From: Streptomyces lydicus
Lineage (GTDB): Bacteria; Actinomycetota; Actinomycetes; Streptomycetales; Streptomycetaceae
Direction of reading: 5' to 3'
DNA: 64,000 bases
Assembly: GCF_001729485.1 (NCBI RefSeq)
Contig: NZ_CP017157.1
Coordinates: 186,001-250,000 of the forward strand
The notes beneath the pieces are model-generated. The model worked only from the letters and a program-made list of their open reading frames with translations, made no database searches and was not told the origin of the DNA. This document shows, piece after piece, positions 33,761 through 41,699 of the stretch. The position numbers and the translations under genes are program-made. Each line of letters starts with the position of its first letter. Position 1 is the first letter of the stretch.

Positions 33761-34028
33761 GTAATCCCGCCTCGGATCGAGAGCGGAACATCGTCGCACA
33801 CTCTACCCCATCACCGCCTCGCGGTGCATTTGGCATGTCCGGGGGTGGTCGGGGGCGGTCCGGGCCGGTGTGCGGCCGGGGGTGCGGGGTGGTCTCCGGG
33901 GGGTGGGATGCGGGTGCCGGGGGCGGGAGTTGGGGCGTACGGTGGGGCGTCGGAGTGCCGCTTTCAGATGCGCCCAGTTCATCCCCTAATGTGGCTTTTG
34001 TTGTCCACGCAGTTGGGAGAGGGACTTG

Positions 34029-34187
34029 ATGGAGCGCACCGTCGTACGTTGTGCTGAGGGCCACGTGTTCAGCACCGCTTCGTTCCCGATGCAGACCACC
34101 GATCGGCTCGGTCCTGGACGGCTGTTGCGCTGCCCGCGCTGCGCTCGGCTGCGGCATGCGGTGCCCGTGGAGCACGCGAAGCGGTAG
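34029..34187 (+). CDS. 52-residue zinc-ribbon-like protein
   Basis: Small gene from ATG 34029 with GGGAGAGGGACTTG upstream, ending at TAG 34185-34187. The four possible zinc ligands are C8, H12, C35 and C38 (VVRCAEGHVF ... LLRCPRCARL), a treble-clef or rubredoxin-like spacing. It ends with HAVPVEHAKR. Small proteins of this kind lie next to dcd in several Streptomyces. The role is unknown: a nucleic-acid or protein-binding zinc adaptor is plausible. A strong hairpin at 34269-34297 separates it from dcd. The 268 bp upstream are strikingly G-rich on this strand. Confidence 0.7.
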   Translation: MERTVVRCAEGHVFSTASFPMQTTDRLGPGRLLRCPRCARLRHAVPVEHAKR

Positions 34188-34268
34188 TGCAGCGACAGTG
34201 ACGAGGTAGAGCAGCGACAGCGGTCACCGGTGCGGTGACCGAGGGAGCGGCGAGCGAGGAAGTGGTGA

Positions 34269-34297
34269 AGGGCCCGGCCCCCTGGGGGCCGGGCCCT
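34269..34297 (+). terminator. GC hairpin before dcd
   Basis: Perfect 13-bp stem AGGGCCCGGCCCC (34269-34281) / GGGGCCGGGCCCT (34285-34297) with a 3-nt loop, followed by CGTCGT. Confidence 0.75.
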
Positions 34298-34339
34298 CGT
34301 CGTGCGGTGGGGGTGGTGCGGGCGCGTATCCTCGTGTGC

Positions 34340-34915
34340 GTGCTTCTCTCAGACAAGGACATCCGGGCCGAGATCGATGCTGGTCGGGTGCGTATCGACC
34401 CCTATGAAGAGTCGATGGTGCAGCCGTCCAGTATCGACGTGCGCCTCGACCGGTACTTCCGGGTGTTCGAGAATCACCGGTACCCGCACATCGACCCCGC
34501 CGTCGAGCAGCCCGATCTGACCCGTGAGGTCGTTCCGGAGGGGGACGAGGCGTTCATCCTGCACCCGGGCGAGTTCGTGCTGGCCTCGACGTACGAGGTG
34601 ATCAGCCTGCCGGACGACATCGCGTCCCGGCTGGAGGGCAAGAGCTCGCTGGGGCGGCTGGGGCTGCTGACGCATTCGACCGCCGGCTTCATCGACCCGG
34701 GGTTCAGCGGGCACGTGACGCTGGAGCTGAGCAATGTCGCCACGCTGCCGATCAAGCTGTGGCCGGGCATGAAGATCGGGCAGCTGTGCATGTTCCGGCT
34801 GACGTCGCCGACCGAGCACCCCTACGGCAGTGAGCGGTACGGCTCCCGCTACCAGGGGCAGCGCGGCCCGACGCCGTCCCGGTCGTTCATGAACTTCCAC
34901 CGGACGCGGGTCTGA
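34340..34915 (+). CDS. dcd: dCTP deaminase
   Basis: 191 residues from GTG 34340 ([17 protein letters not shown]), the canonical length and start of actinobacterial Dcd. It converts dCTP to dUTP (or, in bifunctional actinobacterial types, to dUMP) in pyrimidine deoxynucleotide synthesis. The trimeric dUTPase-like fold shows [18 protein letters not shown], the active-site block [20 protein letters not shown] and [14 protein letters not shown], and the C-terminal lid [16 protein letters not shown]. There is a hairpin upstream and a 106-bp gap to the phosphoribosyltransferase gene downstream. No better ribosome binding site exists for an alternative start. Confidence 0.96.
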   Translation: MLLSDKDIRAEIDAGRVRIDPYEESMVQPSSIDVRLDRYFRVFENHRYPHIDPAVEQPDLTREVVPEGDEAFILHPGEFVLASTYEVISLPDDIASRLEGKSSLGRLGLLTHSTAGFIDPGFSGHVTLELSNVATLPIKLWPGMKIGQLCMFRLTSPTEHPYGSERYGSRYQGQRGPTPSRSFMNFHRTRV

Positions 34916-35021
34916 CGCGGGTGTGAGGCAGGCGACGGAGAGCGCCTGGGCAGGGGGGCGCGTTCAGCAGGGTGGACGCGCGGGGCAGAGCCGTTGGACA
35001 GCGAAGGTCTGAGAGAGATAC

Positions 35022-35519
35022 GTGAGTGACGTGCGGGAAAACCTGACGTACGAGCGGTTCGGCGGGGCGATCCGTGAGCTGGCGCAGACGATCGCCGATG
35101 ACGGGTACGAGCCCGACGTCGTGCTGTCGATCGCGCGCGGCGGTGTCTTCGTCGCGGGTGGGCTGGCGTACGCGCTGGACTGCAAGAACATCCACCTGGT
35201 GAACGTGGAGTTCTACACCGGCGTGGGGACCACCCTGGAGATGCCGGTCATGCTGGCCCCGGTGCCGAACGCGATCGACTTCTCCGAGAAGAAGGTGCTG
35301 ATCGCCGACGACGTCGCCGACACCGGCAAGACGCTGAAGCTGGTGCGCGACTTCTGCCTGGAGACCGTGGCCGAGGTGCGCAGCGCGGTGATCTACGAGA
35401 AGTCGCAGTCGCTGGTGAAGTGCGAGTACGTCTGGAAGCGCACGGACGACTGGATCAACTTCCCGTGGAGCGTCGAGCCGCCGGTGGTGCGGCGGGAGGG
35501 TCAGGTCCTCGACGCCTGA
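35022..35519 (+). CDS. PRPP-dependent phosphoribosyltransferase
   Basis: 165 residues from GTG 35022, with GAGAGAG upstream. A type I phosphoribosyltransferase fold: the PRPP loop KKVLIADDVADTGKTLKLV is intact, preceded by the flexible region with VVLSIARGGVFVAGGLAYAL and NVEFYTG. The pattern is that of the xanthine-guanine/hypoxanthine-like branch. It most likely salvages a purine base to its nucleotide, though the base cannot be fixed from the sequence. It follows dcd closely and on the same strand, another nucleotide-metabolism gene. Confidence 0.88.
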   Translation: MSDVRENLTYERFGGAIRELAQTIADDGYEPDVVLSIARGGVFVAGGLAYALDCKNIHLVNVEFYTGVGTTLEMPVMLAPVPNAIDFSEKKVLIADDVADTGKTLKLVRDFCLETVAEVRSAVIYEKSQSLVKCEYVWKRTDDWINFPWSVEPPVVRREGQVLDA

Positions 35520-35764
35520 GGGGCCGGGCGGCCCCCTCCGGTCCGGCGGGCCGGGGTGAACGAGCATTATCCGTAAGGGAGTTGGCTGCGGCCGGCTCCC
35601 TTACGTTTTGTGTGTGCGCCGTCTCACACGTCTTTCGGCCAATCGCGTTCCGAGTGTTCCGCAGGTGCTTACCACCGAGTAAAAACCGGCGGTAACAGCG
35701 GTCACAGTGGCGACGGCGGTGGCGGTGGGGCCAGTGGTTCCGCCGGACCGGAGGGGAGACACCG

Positions 35765-37324
35765 ATGGCGCGTGCGAGACGTGGGTGGCGGGCGAGGGCG
35801 GGGAGCGCGGCCACGGCCGTCGCCCTGGCGGCGATGATCGGTACCGCGGCGGGCGGGACGGGCGTCGCCACCGCGGCCACCCCCGCCGCTCCGGCAGGCA
35901 CCGGTGCCGCGCCCCGGGCCGCCACGCCCCTGTCCCCGGAACTGGAGAAGATCCGGGCGCGGGAGGCGGTGGCTCTCTACGGGGACGCGGTCGAGCGGCC
36001 CCTCGCGGAGCGGAAGACCTCGTTGATCTCGCTGGGTGACAGCGAGATCTCGGGCGAGGGCGTCGGGACGTACGAGGCGGGCACCGACGGGCCGACCAAC
36101 TGGTGCCACCGGTCGCCGGACTCGGCGATCCACCGGACCGGGATCGCGGCGGACGTGACGTACAACGTCGCCTGCTCGGGGGCGTACAGCGGCAACATCG
36201 TCCTCGGGGGCAGCAAGCAGTACGCCGATGAGCTGGTGCAGAGCGACAACCTGGCGATCAAGGCCCGCAACACCCGGCTGAAGATGGTCCTGCTGGTCGC
36301 GGGCGCCAATGACGATCTCCAGTTCGGGCCGGTGATGACGGACTGCGTGGAGCGCTGGTTCCTGCTCCAGGGCACCTGCGAGACGAAGTACCGGCCGGGC
36401 TGGCAGGCGCGGGTCGACGGGCTGGTGCCCAAGATCGAGCGGACCGTCGGCGATCTGCGGACCGTGATGCGGGACGCGGGCTACGCGGACGGCGACTACC
36501 GGCTCGTGGTGATGTCGTACCCGAGCCCGATCGGGCCGGACGTGGAGGACAACCCGCACTACCCGGGGAAGCTGCCGGGCGGCTGCACCGGCTACACCTC
36601 CGATGCGGCGTGGGGGCGCAACGCCGCGGTGCCGGCGTTCGAGACGGGCGTGCGCGCGGCCGCGCGGGAGGCGGGAGCGACGTACCTCGACGCCTCGCGG
36701 CTGTTCCACGGGCACGAGGTGTGCATGGAGGACACCTGGGCCCGCGGGCTGTGGGTGAACCTCACCAACCCCTTCCCGCCGGACGCCAATTCGGTGCGGC
36801 AGTCGTTCCACCCCAACGCGCGCGGGCACGGCGCGTTCGCCGCGTGCCTGACCCAGCTGTACGCGGCGCCGGGGCTGCGGGAGGCGTCCTGCGCGGACCC
36901 CGCGAGCACCGGGCGGCCGACGCTGTACGCGGGGGCCTGGGACGACGCGTACCGGCCGTGGCGGAACGCCGGCACGGGCAGCTGCCTCGACGCGATCGGC
37001 GGCGCGAGCCGGAACGGCACGGCGGTCGGCGGCTGGGACTGCAACGGGCAGCGCAATCAGGACTGGTGGTACGACGACGGTCAGCGGTCGGTGCACGTGG
37101 GGCTGAGCCAGGACCGGTGCCTGGACGTGCCGGGCGGACGGTACGAGGCCGGCGCGGCGCTGGTGCTGTGGAACTGCTCGGGCGCGGGCAACCAGCAGTT
37201 CGTGCGGGCCGGCGGGGTGATCCGGCCGGCGGCCGCGCCGTCGCTGTGCCTGGCGCTCGGCGGGGCGAAGGAGCCGCTCAGGCTGCGGGCCTGCGACGGG
37301 TCGGCGGGCCAGCGGTTCGCGTAG
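35765..37324 (+). CDS. secreted SGNH/GDSL hydrolase with ricin-type lectin domain
   Basis: 519 residues from ATG 35765 (GGAGGGGAGAC upstream). A Sec signal peptide (RAGSAATAVALAAMIGTAAG) with a cleavage site near residues 37-38. The SGNH domain, about 75-375, has block I GDSEISGEG with nucleophile Ser93, block III-type GANDDL, and catalytic His349 in SFHPNARGHG; Cys residues probably pair. A C-terminal ricin-B beta-trefoil, about 395-519, shows repeated GxCLDxxGG and QxW units (SCLDAIGGASRNGT, RCLDVPGGR). It should be an extracellular esterase or lipase targeted to carbohydrate. A hairpin terminator follows. Confidence 0.88.
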   Translation: MARARRGWRARAGSAATAVALAAMIGTAAGGTGVATAATPAAPAGTGAAPRAATPLSPELEKIRAREAVALYGDAVERPLAERKTSLISLGDSEISGEGVGTYEAGTDGPTNWCHRSPDSAIHRTGIAADVTYNVACSGAYSGNIVLGGSKQYADELVQSDNLAIKARNTRLKMVLLVAGANDDLQFGPVMTDCVERWFLLQGTCETKYRPGWQARVDGLVPKIERTVGDLRTVMRDAGYADGDYRLVVMSYPSPIGPDVEDNPHYPGKLPGGCTGYTSDAAWGRNAAVPAFETGVRAAAREAGATYLDASRLFHGHEVCMEDTWARGLWVNLTNPFPPDANSVRQSFHPNARGHGAFAACLTQLYAAPGLREASCADPASTGRPTLYAGAWDDAYRPWRNAGTGSCLDAIGGASRNGTAVGGWDCNGQRNQDWWYDDGQRSVHVGLSQDRCLDVPGGRYEAGAALVLWNCSGAGNQQFVRAGGVIRPAAAPSLCLALGGAKEPLRLRACDGSAGQRFA

Positions 37325-37359
37325 CCGCCGCGCGGCGGGCCGGCGGAGCGGCCGTACGG

Positions 37360-37404
37360 CAAGGGGCCCGTCCGGGAGCCGAGTGCTCCGGGACGGGCCC
37401 CTTG
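37360..37404. terminator. bidirectional terminator
   Basis: Outer stem CAAGGGGCCCGTCC (37360-37373) / GGACGGGCCCCTTG (37391-37404), with an inner GGAGC/GCTCC stem, between the convergent SGNH and Yip1 genes. Confidence 0.9.
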
Positions 37405-37421
37405 GCGTGGCCGGGCAGGGC

Positions 37422-38375
37422 CTACAGCGTGCCGAGCTTGAGCAGGCCGAGCAGCGCGACCAGCTGGATCGCGGAGGCGCCCAGGGCCTTGGGCCACGGC
37501 AGGTCGTGCGACTTGCTGACCATGGACGTCAGCAGATAGCCGCAGGCCAGCCAGGTCAGCCAGCCCAGCACCTGGACGAGGGTGGAGTCGCCGCCGAGGA
37601 ACATCGCGAACAGCAGCCGGGGCGCGTCCGAGATGTTCATGATCAGCATGGACAGGCCGATGGTCGGCTGCCAGGCGCCGTCACCACCGAGCTGGCGGGC
37701 CAGGGTGTGGGTGACCGTGCCCAGGATCAGGCTGCCGATGATGAACATCACGGCGGTGATCAGCACCCAGGGGATGCTGTTGGAGAGCGTGGCGTTCAGC
37801 ACATCCTCGCGGGCCTTGTCGAACCCGAAGACCGCGAGCAGGCCGTAGACGAAGGTGACGACGAGCGCCGGGCCCCAGACCGTGTGGTCCCGCATCTGCC
37901 AGAACGTGGCGTCGGGGCGCAGCACGATGCCGGACAGCAGCTGCTTCCAGTGCAGCCGGGGACCGGCCGGTGGGGCCGCGGACTGGCCGGCGCGGTAGGT
38001 GCCGCCGTCCGCGTACGCACCGTCACCGGGGCCGCCGCCGTACTGGTCGGGCTGCTGCCCGTAGGCGTCCGGACCCTCGCCGATGCTGAACTGCCTTGTG
38101 CTGCCGGGGTTGTTGTCGCCGCCGTACGGCGCGTACGACGCCTGAGCGGGCTCGTAGCCGCCGTCGCCGAAGTACTCGGGCTCGCCGTACCGGCCGTGCG
38201 GTGGCGCCTGAGGCGCGCCGCCGTGGTTCGGCGGGGCCTGCCACTGCCCGTGCTGCGGCGGGGGCTGCTGCCCGTACGGCCCTTGCTGTCCGTACGGTGC
38301 CTGCTGCCCCTGGCCCTGCTGTCCGTTCTGCGCGGGGCGGGCATCCCGTCCGCGACCCATCCTGAATCCAGCCAC
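37422..38375 (-). CDS. Yip1-family membrane protein
   Basis: 317 residues from GTG 38375 (VAGFRMGRGRD); ATG 38360 is an alternative. The first 140 residues are a disordered Gln/Gly/Pro/Tyr-rich tail (repeats of PYGQQ). A Yip1 domain follows at about 145-315, starting LHWKQLLSGIVLRPDATFWQ, with five membrane helices. Bacterial Yip1 proteins have no settled function; in Streptomyces the Gln/Gly tail is common and may bind other proteins. It is a single-gene unit converging on the SGNH gene, with a strong shared terminator. Confidence 0.82.
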   Translation of the reverse strand: MAGFRMGRGRDARPAQNGQQGQGQQAPYGQQGPYGQQPPPQHGQWQAPPNHGGAPQAPPHGRYGEPEYFGDGGYEPAQASYAPYGGDNNPGSTRQFSIGEGPDAYGQQPDQYGGGPGDGAYADGGTYRAGQSAAPPAGPRLHWKQLLSGIVLRPDATFWQMRDHTVWGPALVVTFVYGLLAVFGFDKAREDVLNATLSNSIPWVLITAVMFIIGSLILGTVTHTLARQLGGDGAWQPTIGLSMLIMNISDAPRLLFAMFLGGDSTLVQVLGWLTWLACGYLLTSMVSKSHDLPWPKALGASAIQLVALLGLLKLGTL

Positions 38376-38458
38376 GCCTTCGAAAGTACCTGGTCCGCGG
38401 CGAAGGGGTGGCCGAGCCGGCGACCGGGGCGGGGTTTGCTGCCGACCTGTGACATCCC

Positions 38459-38956
38459 CTAGGGGGATCCCGGAGGGACCGCGGCCCCGGGGGACGGCGT
38501 CCAGCGCAGGGTGAGTTCCGGGAGGTTCTCCATGTTGCCGCTGCCGTCGTCGGTGGCCACGACGCGGAAACCGTGGTGGGCGTAGAACGCCCGGGCCTCG
38601 GTGTTGAGTTGGAAGACGTGCAGGGTGAGCCCGGCCGGGCGGTGCCGCCGGACCTCGGTGAGGAGGCGGGTGCCGATGCCGGTGCGCCGGACGTCCGGGC
38701 GGAGGTAAAGCTGGTCGAGCAGATCGCCCTGGACGGTGGCGTAGCCGAGGACCTCGGGGCCACGGACCGCGACGAGGGTGTGGCTCTCGGGCAGCACGAT
38801 CTCGCGGATCCAGCGGGTGACCTCGTCGTGGGTGCGGCGCTGGGGCGGCAGATAGGGCATGGTGGCCCGCCGTGAGTCCTGGTGGACGGCGGCGATCGCG
38901 GGGGCGTCGGTGGGGCGGGCCGGGCGGATCGTGACGGTGTCCTGAGCCGTGGTCAT
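38459..38956 (-). CDS. GNAT-family N-acetyltransferase
   Basis: 165 residues from ATG 38956 (MTTAQDTVTIRPARPTDAPA). Typical GNAT fold: N-terminal strand/helix, central strands HTLVAVRGPEVLGYATVQGD, acetyl-CoA loop YLRPDVRRTGIGTRLLTEVR (the R/Q-x-x-G-x-G/A site), and the C-terminal LHVFQLNTEARAFYAHHGFR. It transfers an acetyl group from acetyl-CoA to an amine of unknown identity. It stands alone between the Yip1 gene and the Fe-S oxidoreductase gene. Confidence 0.9.
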   Translation of the reverse strand: MTTAQDTVTIRPARPTDAPAIAAVHQDSRRATMPYLPPQRRTHDEVTRWIREIVLPESHTLVAVRGPEVLGYATVQGDLLDQLYLRPDVRRTGIGTRLLTEVRRHRPAGLTLHVFQLNTEARAFYAHHGFRVVATDDGSGNMENLPELTLRWTPSPGAAVPPGSP

Positions 38957-39039
38957 GCCGTCATGGTCGGGCGGACGCGGGACGCCGGGCAACCGGATTT
39001 CCCGGTGCCGGCGGGGCCTTGCCGGCCGGGGCGGGAACG

Positions 39040-39078
39040 GCGACGGCCGGCCCCCTGCGGCAGGGGACCGGCCGTCGC
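39040..39078 (-). terminator. terminator of the EtfD-like gene
   Basis: Stem GCGACGGCCGG (39040-39050) / CCGGCCGTCGC (39068-39078), extended inside by CCCC/GGGG. Confidence 0.8.
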
Positions 39079-39124
39079 GCAACGCCCTTGCGGAGGCGGC
39101 TGTTTCAGCGGCTCACTGCACCGC

Positions 39125-41392
39125 TCACTTCACCGGCTCGGGTTCCGGGGCGTCCTCGGACTCCTCGTCGTCGGCCGGGTCGGCGGGGGTCTTGACGGAG
39201 TCCAGCAGCAGCTGGGCCACGTCGACGACCTGGACGGACTCCTTCGCCTTGCCGTCGTTCTTCTTGCCGTTGACCGAGTCGGTCAGCATGACGAGGCAGA
39301 AGGGACAGGCCGTGGAGACGATGTCGGGGTTGAGGGAGAGGGCCTCGTCGACGCGCTCGTTGTTGATGCGCTTGCCGATGCGCTCTTCCATCCACATCCG
39401 GGCACCGCCGGCGCCACAGCAGAAGCCGCGCTCCTTGTGGCGGTGCATCTCCTCGTTCCGCAGGCCCGGCACCTTGGCGATGATCTCGCGCGGCGGCGTG
39501 TAGACCTTGTTGTGGCGGCCCAGGTAGCAGGGGTCGTGGTACGTGATCAGACCCTCGACCGGGGTGACGGGGATCAGCTTGCCCTCGTCGATCAGGTGCT
39601 GCAGCAGCTGGGTGTGGTGGATGACCTCGTACTCGCCGCCCAGCTGCGGGTACTCGTTCGCGATGGTGTTGAAGCAGTGCGGGCAGGTCGCGACGATCTT
39701 CTTCTTGGCCTTGGGCTTCTTGGTGGACTCGTCCTCGCCGTCCTCGCCGAAGGCCATGTTCAGCATCTCGACGTTCTGCTGGCCGAGCTGCTGGAAGAGG
39801 AACTCGTTGCCCAGCCGGCGGGCCGAGTCACCGGTGCACGCCTCGTCGCCACCCATGATCGCGAACTTGACGCCGGCGATGTGCAGCAGCTCGGCGAACG
39901 CCTTGGTGGTCTTCTTGGCGCGGTCCTCCAGGGCGCCGGCGCAGCCGACCCAGTAGAGGTAGTCGACCTCGGTGAGGTCCTCGACGTCCTTGCCGACGAC
40001 CGGGATCTCGAAGTCGACCTCCTTGGTCCAGGCGAGCCGCTGCTTCTTGGCCAGGCCCCAGGGGTTGCCCTTCTTCTCCAGGTTCTTGAGCATCGTGCCC
40101 GCCTCGGACGGGAACGAGGACTCGATCATGACCTGGTAGCGGCGCATGTCGACGATGTGGTCGATGTGCTCGATGTCGACCGGGCACTGCTCGACGCAGG
40201 CGCCGCAGGTGGTGCAGGACCACAGGACGTCGGGGTCGATGACGCCGTTCTCCTCCAGCGTGCCGATCAGCGGGCGCTCGGCCTCGGCGAGCGCGGACGC
40301 CGGGACGCCCGCCAGCTGCTCCTCGGTCGCCTGCTCCTCGCCCTCCATCGACTTGCCGCCGCCGGCGAGCAGGTACGGGGCCTTGGCGTGCGCGTGGTCG
40401 CGCAGCGCCATGATCATCAGCTTCGGGGAGAGCGGCTTGCCGGTGTTCCAGGCGGGGCACTGCGACTGACAGCGGCCGCACTCGGTGCAGGTGGAGAAGT
40501 CGAGCAGGCCCTTCCAGGAGAAGTGCTCGATCTGCGAGACGCCGAACTGGTCGTCCTCGCCCGGGTCCTCGAAGTCGATCGGCTTGCCCGCGGAGGTCAT
40601 CGGCTGCAGCGCGCCGAGCGCCACGTCGCCGTCCGACTCGCGCTTGAACCAGATGTTGGGGAAGGCCAGGAAGCGGTGCCAGGCGACGCCCATGTCCGTC
40701 TTCAGCGCGACCGTGATCATCCAGATGAAGGACGTCGCGATCTTGATCAGCGCGAAGAGGTAGGTCAGGAACTGGAGGGTGCCGAGGCTCAGCCCCTTGA
40801 AGGCCGCGACCAGCGGGTACGAGGCGAAGAACGACGCCTCGTAGCCCTCGACGTGGTGCTGGGCGCCCTCCAGGGCGTGCAGCGTCACGATGCAGATGCC
40901 GACGATGAGGATGACGGCCTCGACGAAGTACGCCTGGCCGAAGTTGGAGCCGGTGAAGCGGGACTTGCGGCCGGCCTTGCCGGGCTTGCTCAGCTGGCGG
41001 ATGACGATCAGGGTCACGATGCCCAGCGTCGTCATCAGACCGATGAACTCGACGAAGACGTTGTACGGCGTCCAGTCGCCGATGATCGGGATCAGCCAGT
41101 CGGCCTGGAAGAGCTGGCCGATGGCGTTGACGATCGTCAGCAGCAGCGAGAAGAAGCCCACCGCCACGAACCAGTGCGCGACGCCGACGACGCCCCAGCG
41201 GTTCATCCTGGTGTGGCCGAGGAACTCCTTGACCACCGTGACCGTGCGTCGGCCGGGATTGTCGGTCCGGGTGCCGGCGGGTACCGGCTGGCCGAGCCGC
41301 ACGGAACGGTAGATCTGCAGGATGGCACGGCCGAACAGCGCGACGCCGACCGCGATTAGGACCAGCGACACGATGATCGCGGCGAGTTGCAT
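39125..41392 (-). CDS. membrane Fe-S oxidoreductase, EtfD-like
   Basis: 755 residues from ATG 41392 with AGGAGC upstream. The N-terminal third (about 1-235) has five to six membrane helices of the cytochrome-b-like type seen in heterodisulfide-reductase-linked proteins. Two [4Fe-4S] ferredoxin motifs follow (CTECGRCQSQCP about 320; CTTCGACVEQCP about 410). The C-terminal half has CCG-type cluster domains (WVGCAG, TCPHCFNT, HDPCYLGRHN, CCGAGGARMW). It resembles mycobacterial EtfD (Rv0338c), which passes electrons from electron-transfer flavoprotein to menaquinone in fatty-acid oxidation. It is divergent from dnaK. Confidence 0.88.
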   Translation of the reverse strand: MQLAAIIVSLVLIAVGVALFGRAILQIYRSVRLGQPVPAGTRTDNPGRRTVTVVKEFLGHTRMNRWGVVGVAHWFVAVGFFSLLLTIVNAIGQLFQADWLIPIIGDWTPYNVFVEFIGLMTTLGIVTLIVIRQLSKPGKAGRKSRFTGSNFGQAYFVEAVILIVGICIVTLHALEGAQHHVEGYEASFFASYPLVAAFKGLSLGTLQFLTYLFALIKIATSFIWMITVALKTDMGVAWHRFLAFPNIWFKRESDGDVALGALQPMTSAGKPIDFEDPGEDDQFGVSQIEHFSWKGLLDFSTCTECGRCQSQCPAWNTGKPLSPKLMIMALRDHAHAKAPYLLAGGGKSMEGEEQATEEQLAGVPASALAEAERPLIGTLEENGVIDPDVLWSCTTCGACVEQCPVDIEHIDHIVDMRRYQVMIESSFPSEAGTMLKNLEKKGNPWGLAKKQRLAWTKEVDFEIPVVGKDVEDLTEVDYLYWVGCAGALEDRAKKTTKAFAELLHIAGVKFAIMGGDEACTGDSARRLGNEFLFQQLGQQNVEMLNMAFGEDGEDESTKKPKAKKKIVATCPHCFNTIANEYPQLGGEYEVIHHTQLLQHLIDEGKLIPVTPVEGLITYHDPCYLGRHNKVYTPPREIIAKVPGLRNEEMHRHKERGFCCGAGGARMWMEERIGKRINNERVDEALSLNPDIVSTACPFCLVMLTDSVNGKKNDGKAKESVQVVDVAQLLLDSVKTPADPADDEESEDAPEPEPVK

Positions 41393-41608
41393 TGGGGGCT
41401 CCTCGAACCTGCGCGAGCGGAAGAACGGAGAAAGCTGAGCGGACTCAGCGGAACTACTAAGCAGTAACTTTTTTGGTCTGCGGCTGAGGTTACCCATTCT
41501 CCCCGGCCCCATGAAGCCGCCCGGCCGGTGATCTGTGTCGCGCAGGCAACCCTGCGCGGGGCGGGCACGTCTTCGTTGCGGCTGGGTGACGATAAGGGCG
41601 ACATAAAA

Positions 41609-41629
41609 GTTGAGTGGACACGACTCAGG
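41609..41629. promoter_or_regulatory. HAIR element 1 (HspR operator) upstream of dnaK
   Basis: GTTGAGT-N7-ACTCAGG, close to the consensus CTTGAGT-N7-ACTCAAG. It lies just upstream of the -35 region of the dnaK promoter. Confidence 0.8.
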
Positions 41630-41633
41630 TCTG

Positions 41634-41662
41634 TTGACAGGATTTCCCGGGTGCTGCACTCT
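41634..41662 (+). promoter_or_regulatory. dnaK promoter (-35/-10)
   Basis: TTGACA at 41634-41639, 17-bp spacer, then CACTCT at 41657-41662. The -10 end overlaps the second HAIR element, which would let HspR block initiation. Confidence 0.6.
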
Positions 41663-41681
41663 TGAGCCTGTTCCACTCAAG
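41661..41681. promoter_or_regulatory. HAIR element 2 (HspR operator)
   Basis: CTTGAGC-N7-ACTCAAG, one mismatch from the consensus, overlapping the -10 end of the dnaK promoter and 19 bp from the start codon. Confidence 0.88.
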
Positions 41682-41699
41682 TCAGCTGGAGGAATTGAA

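Noticed and set aside
38882..41359. 825-codon open frame antisense to the EtfD-like gene
   Set aside because: Shadow of the Fe-S oxidoreductase gene, whose cysteine motifs are clear on the minus strand.
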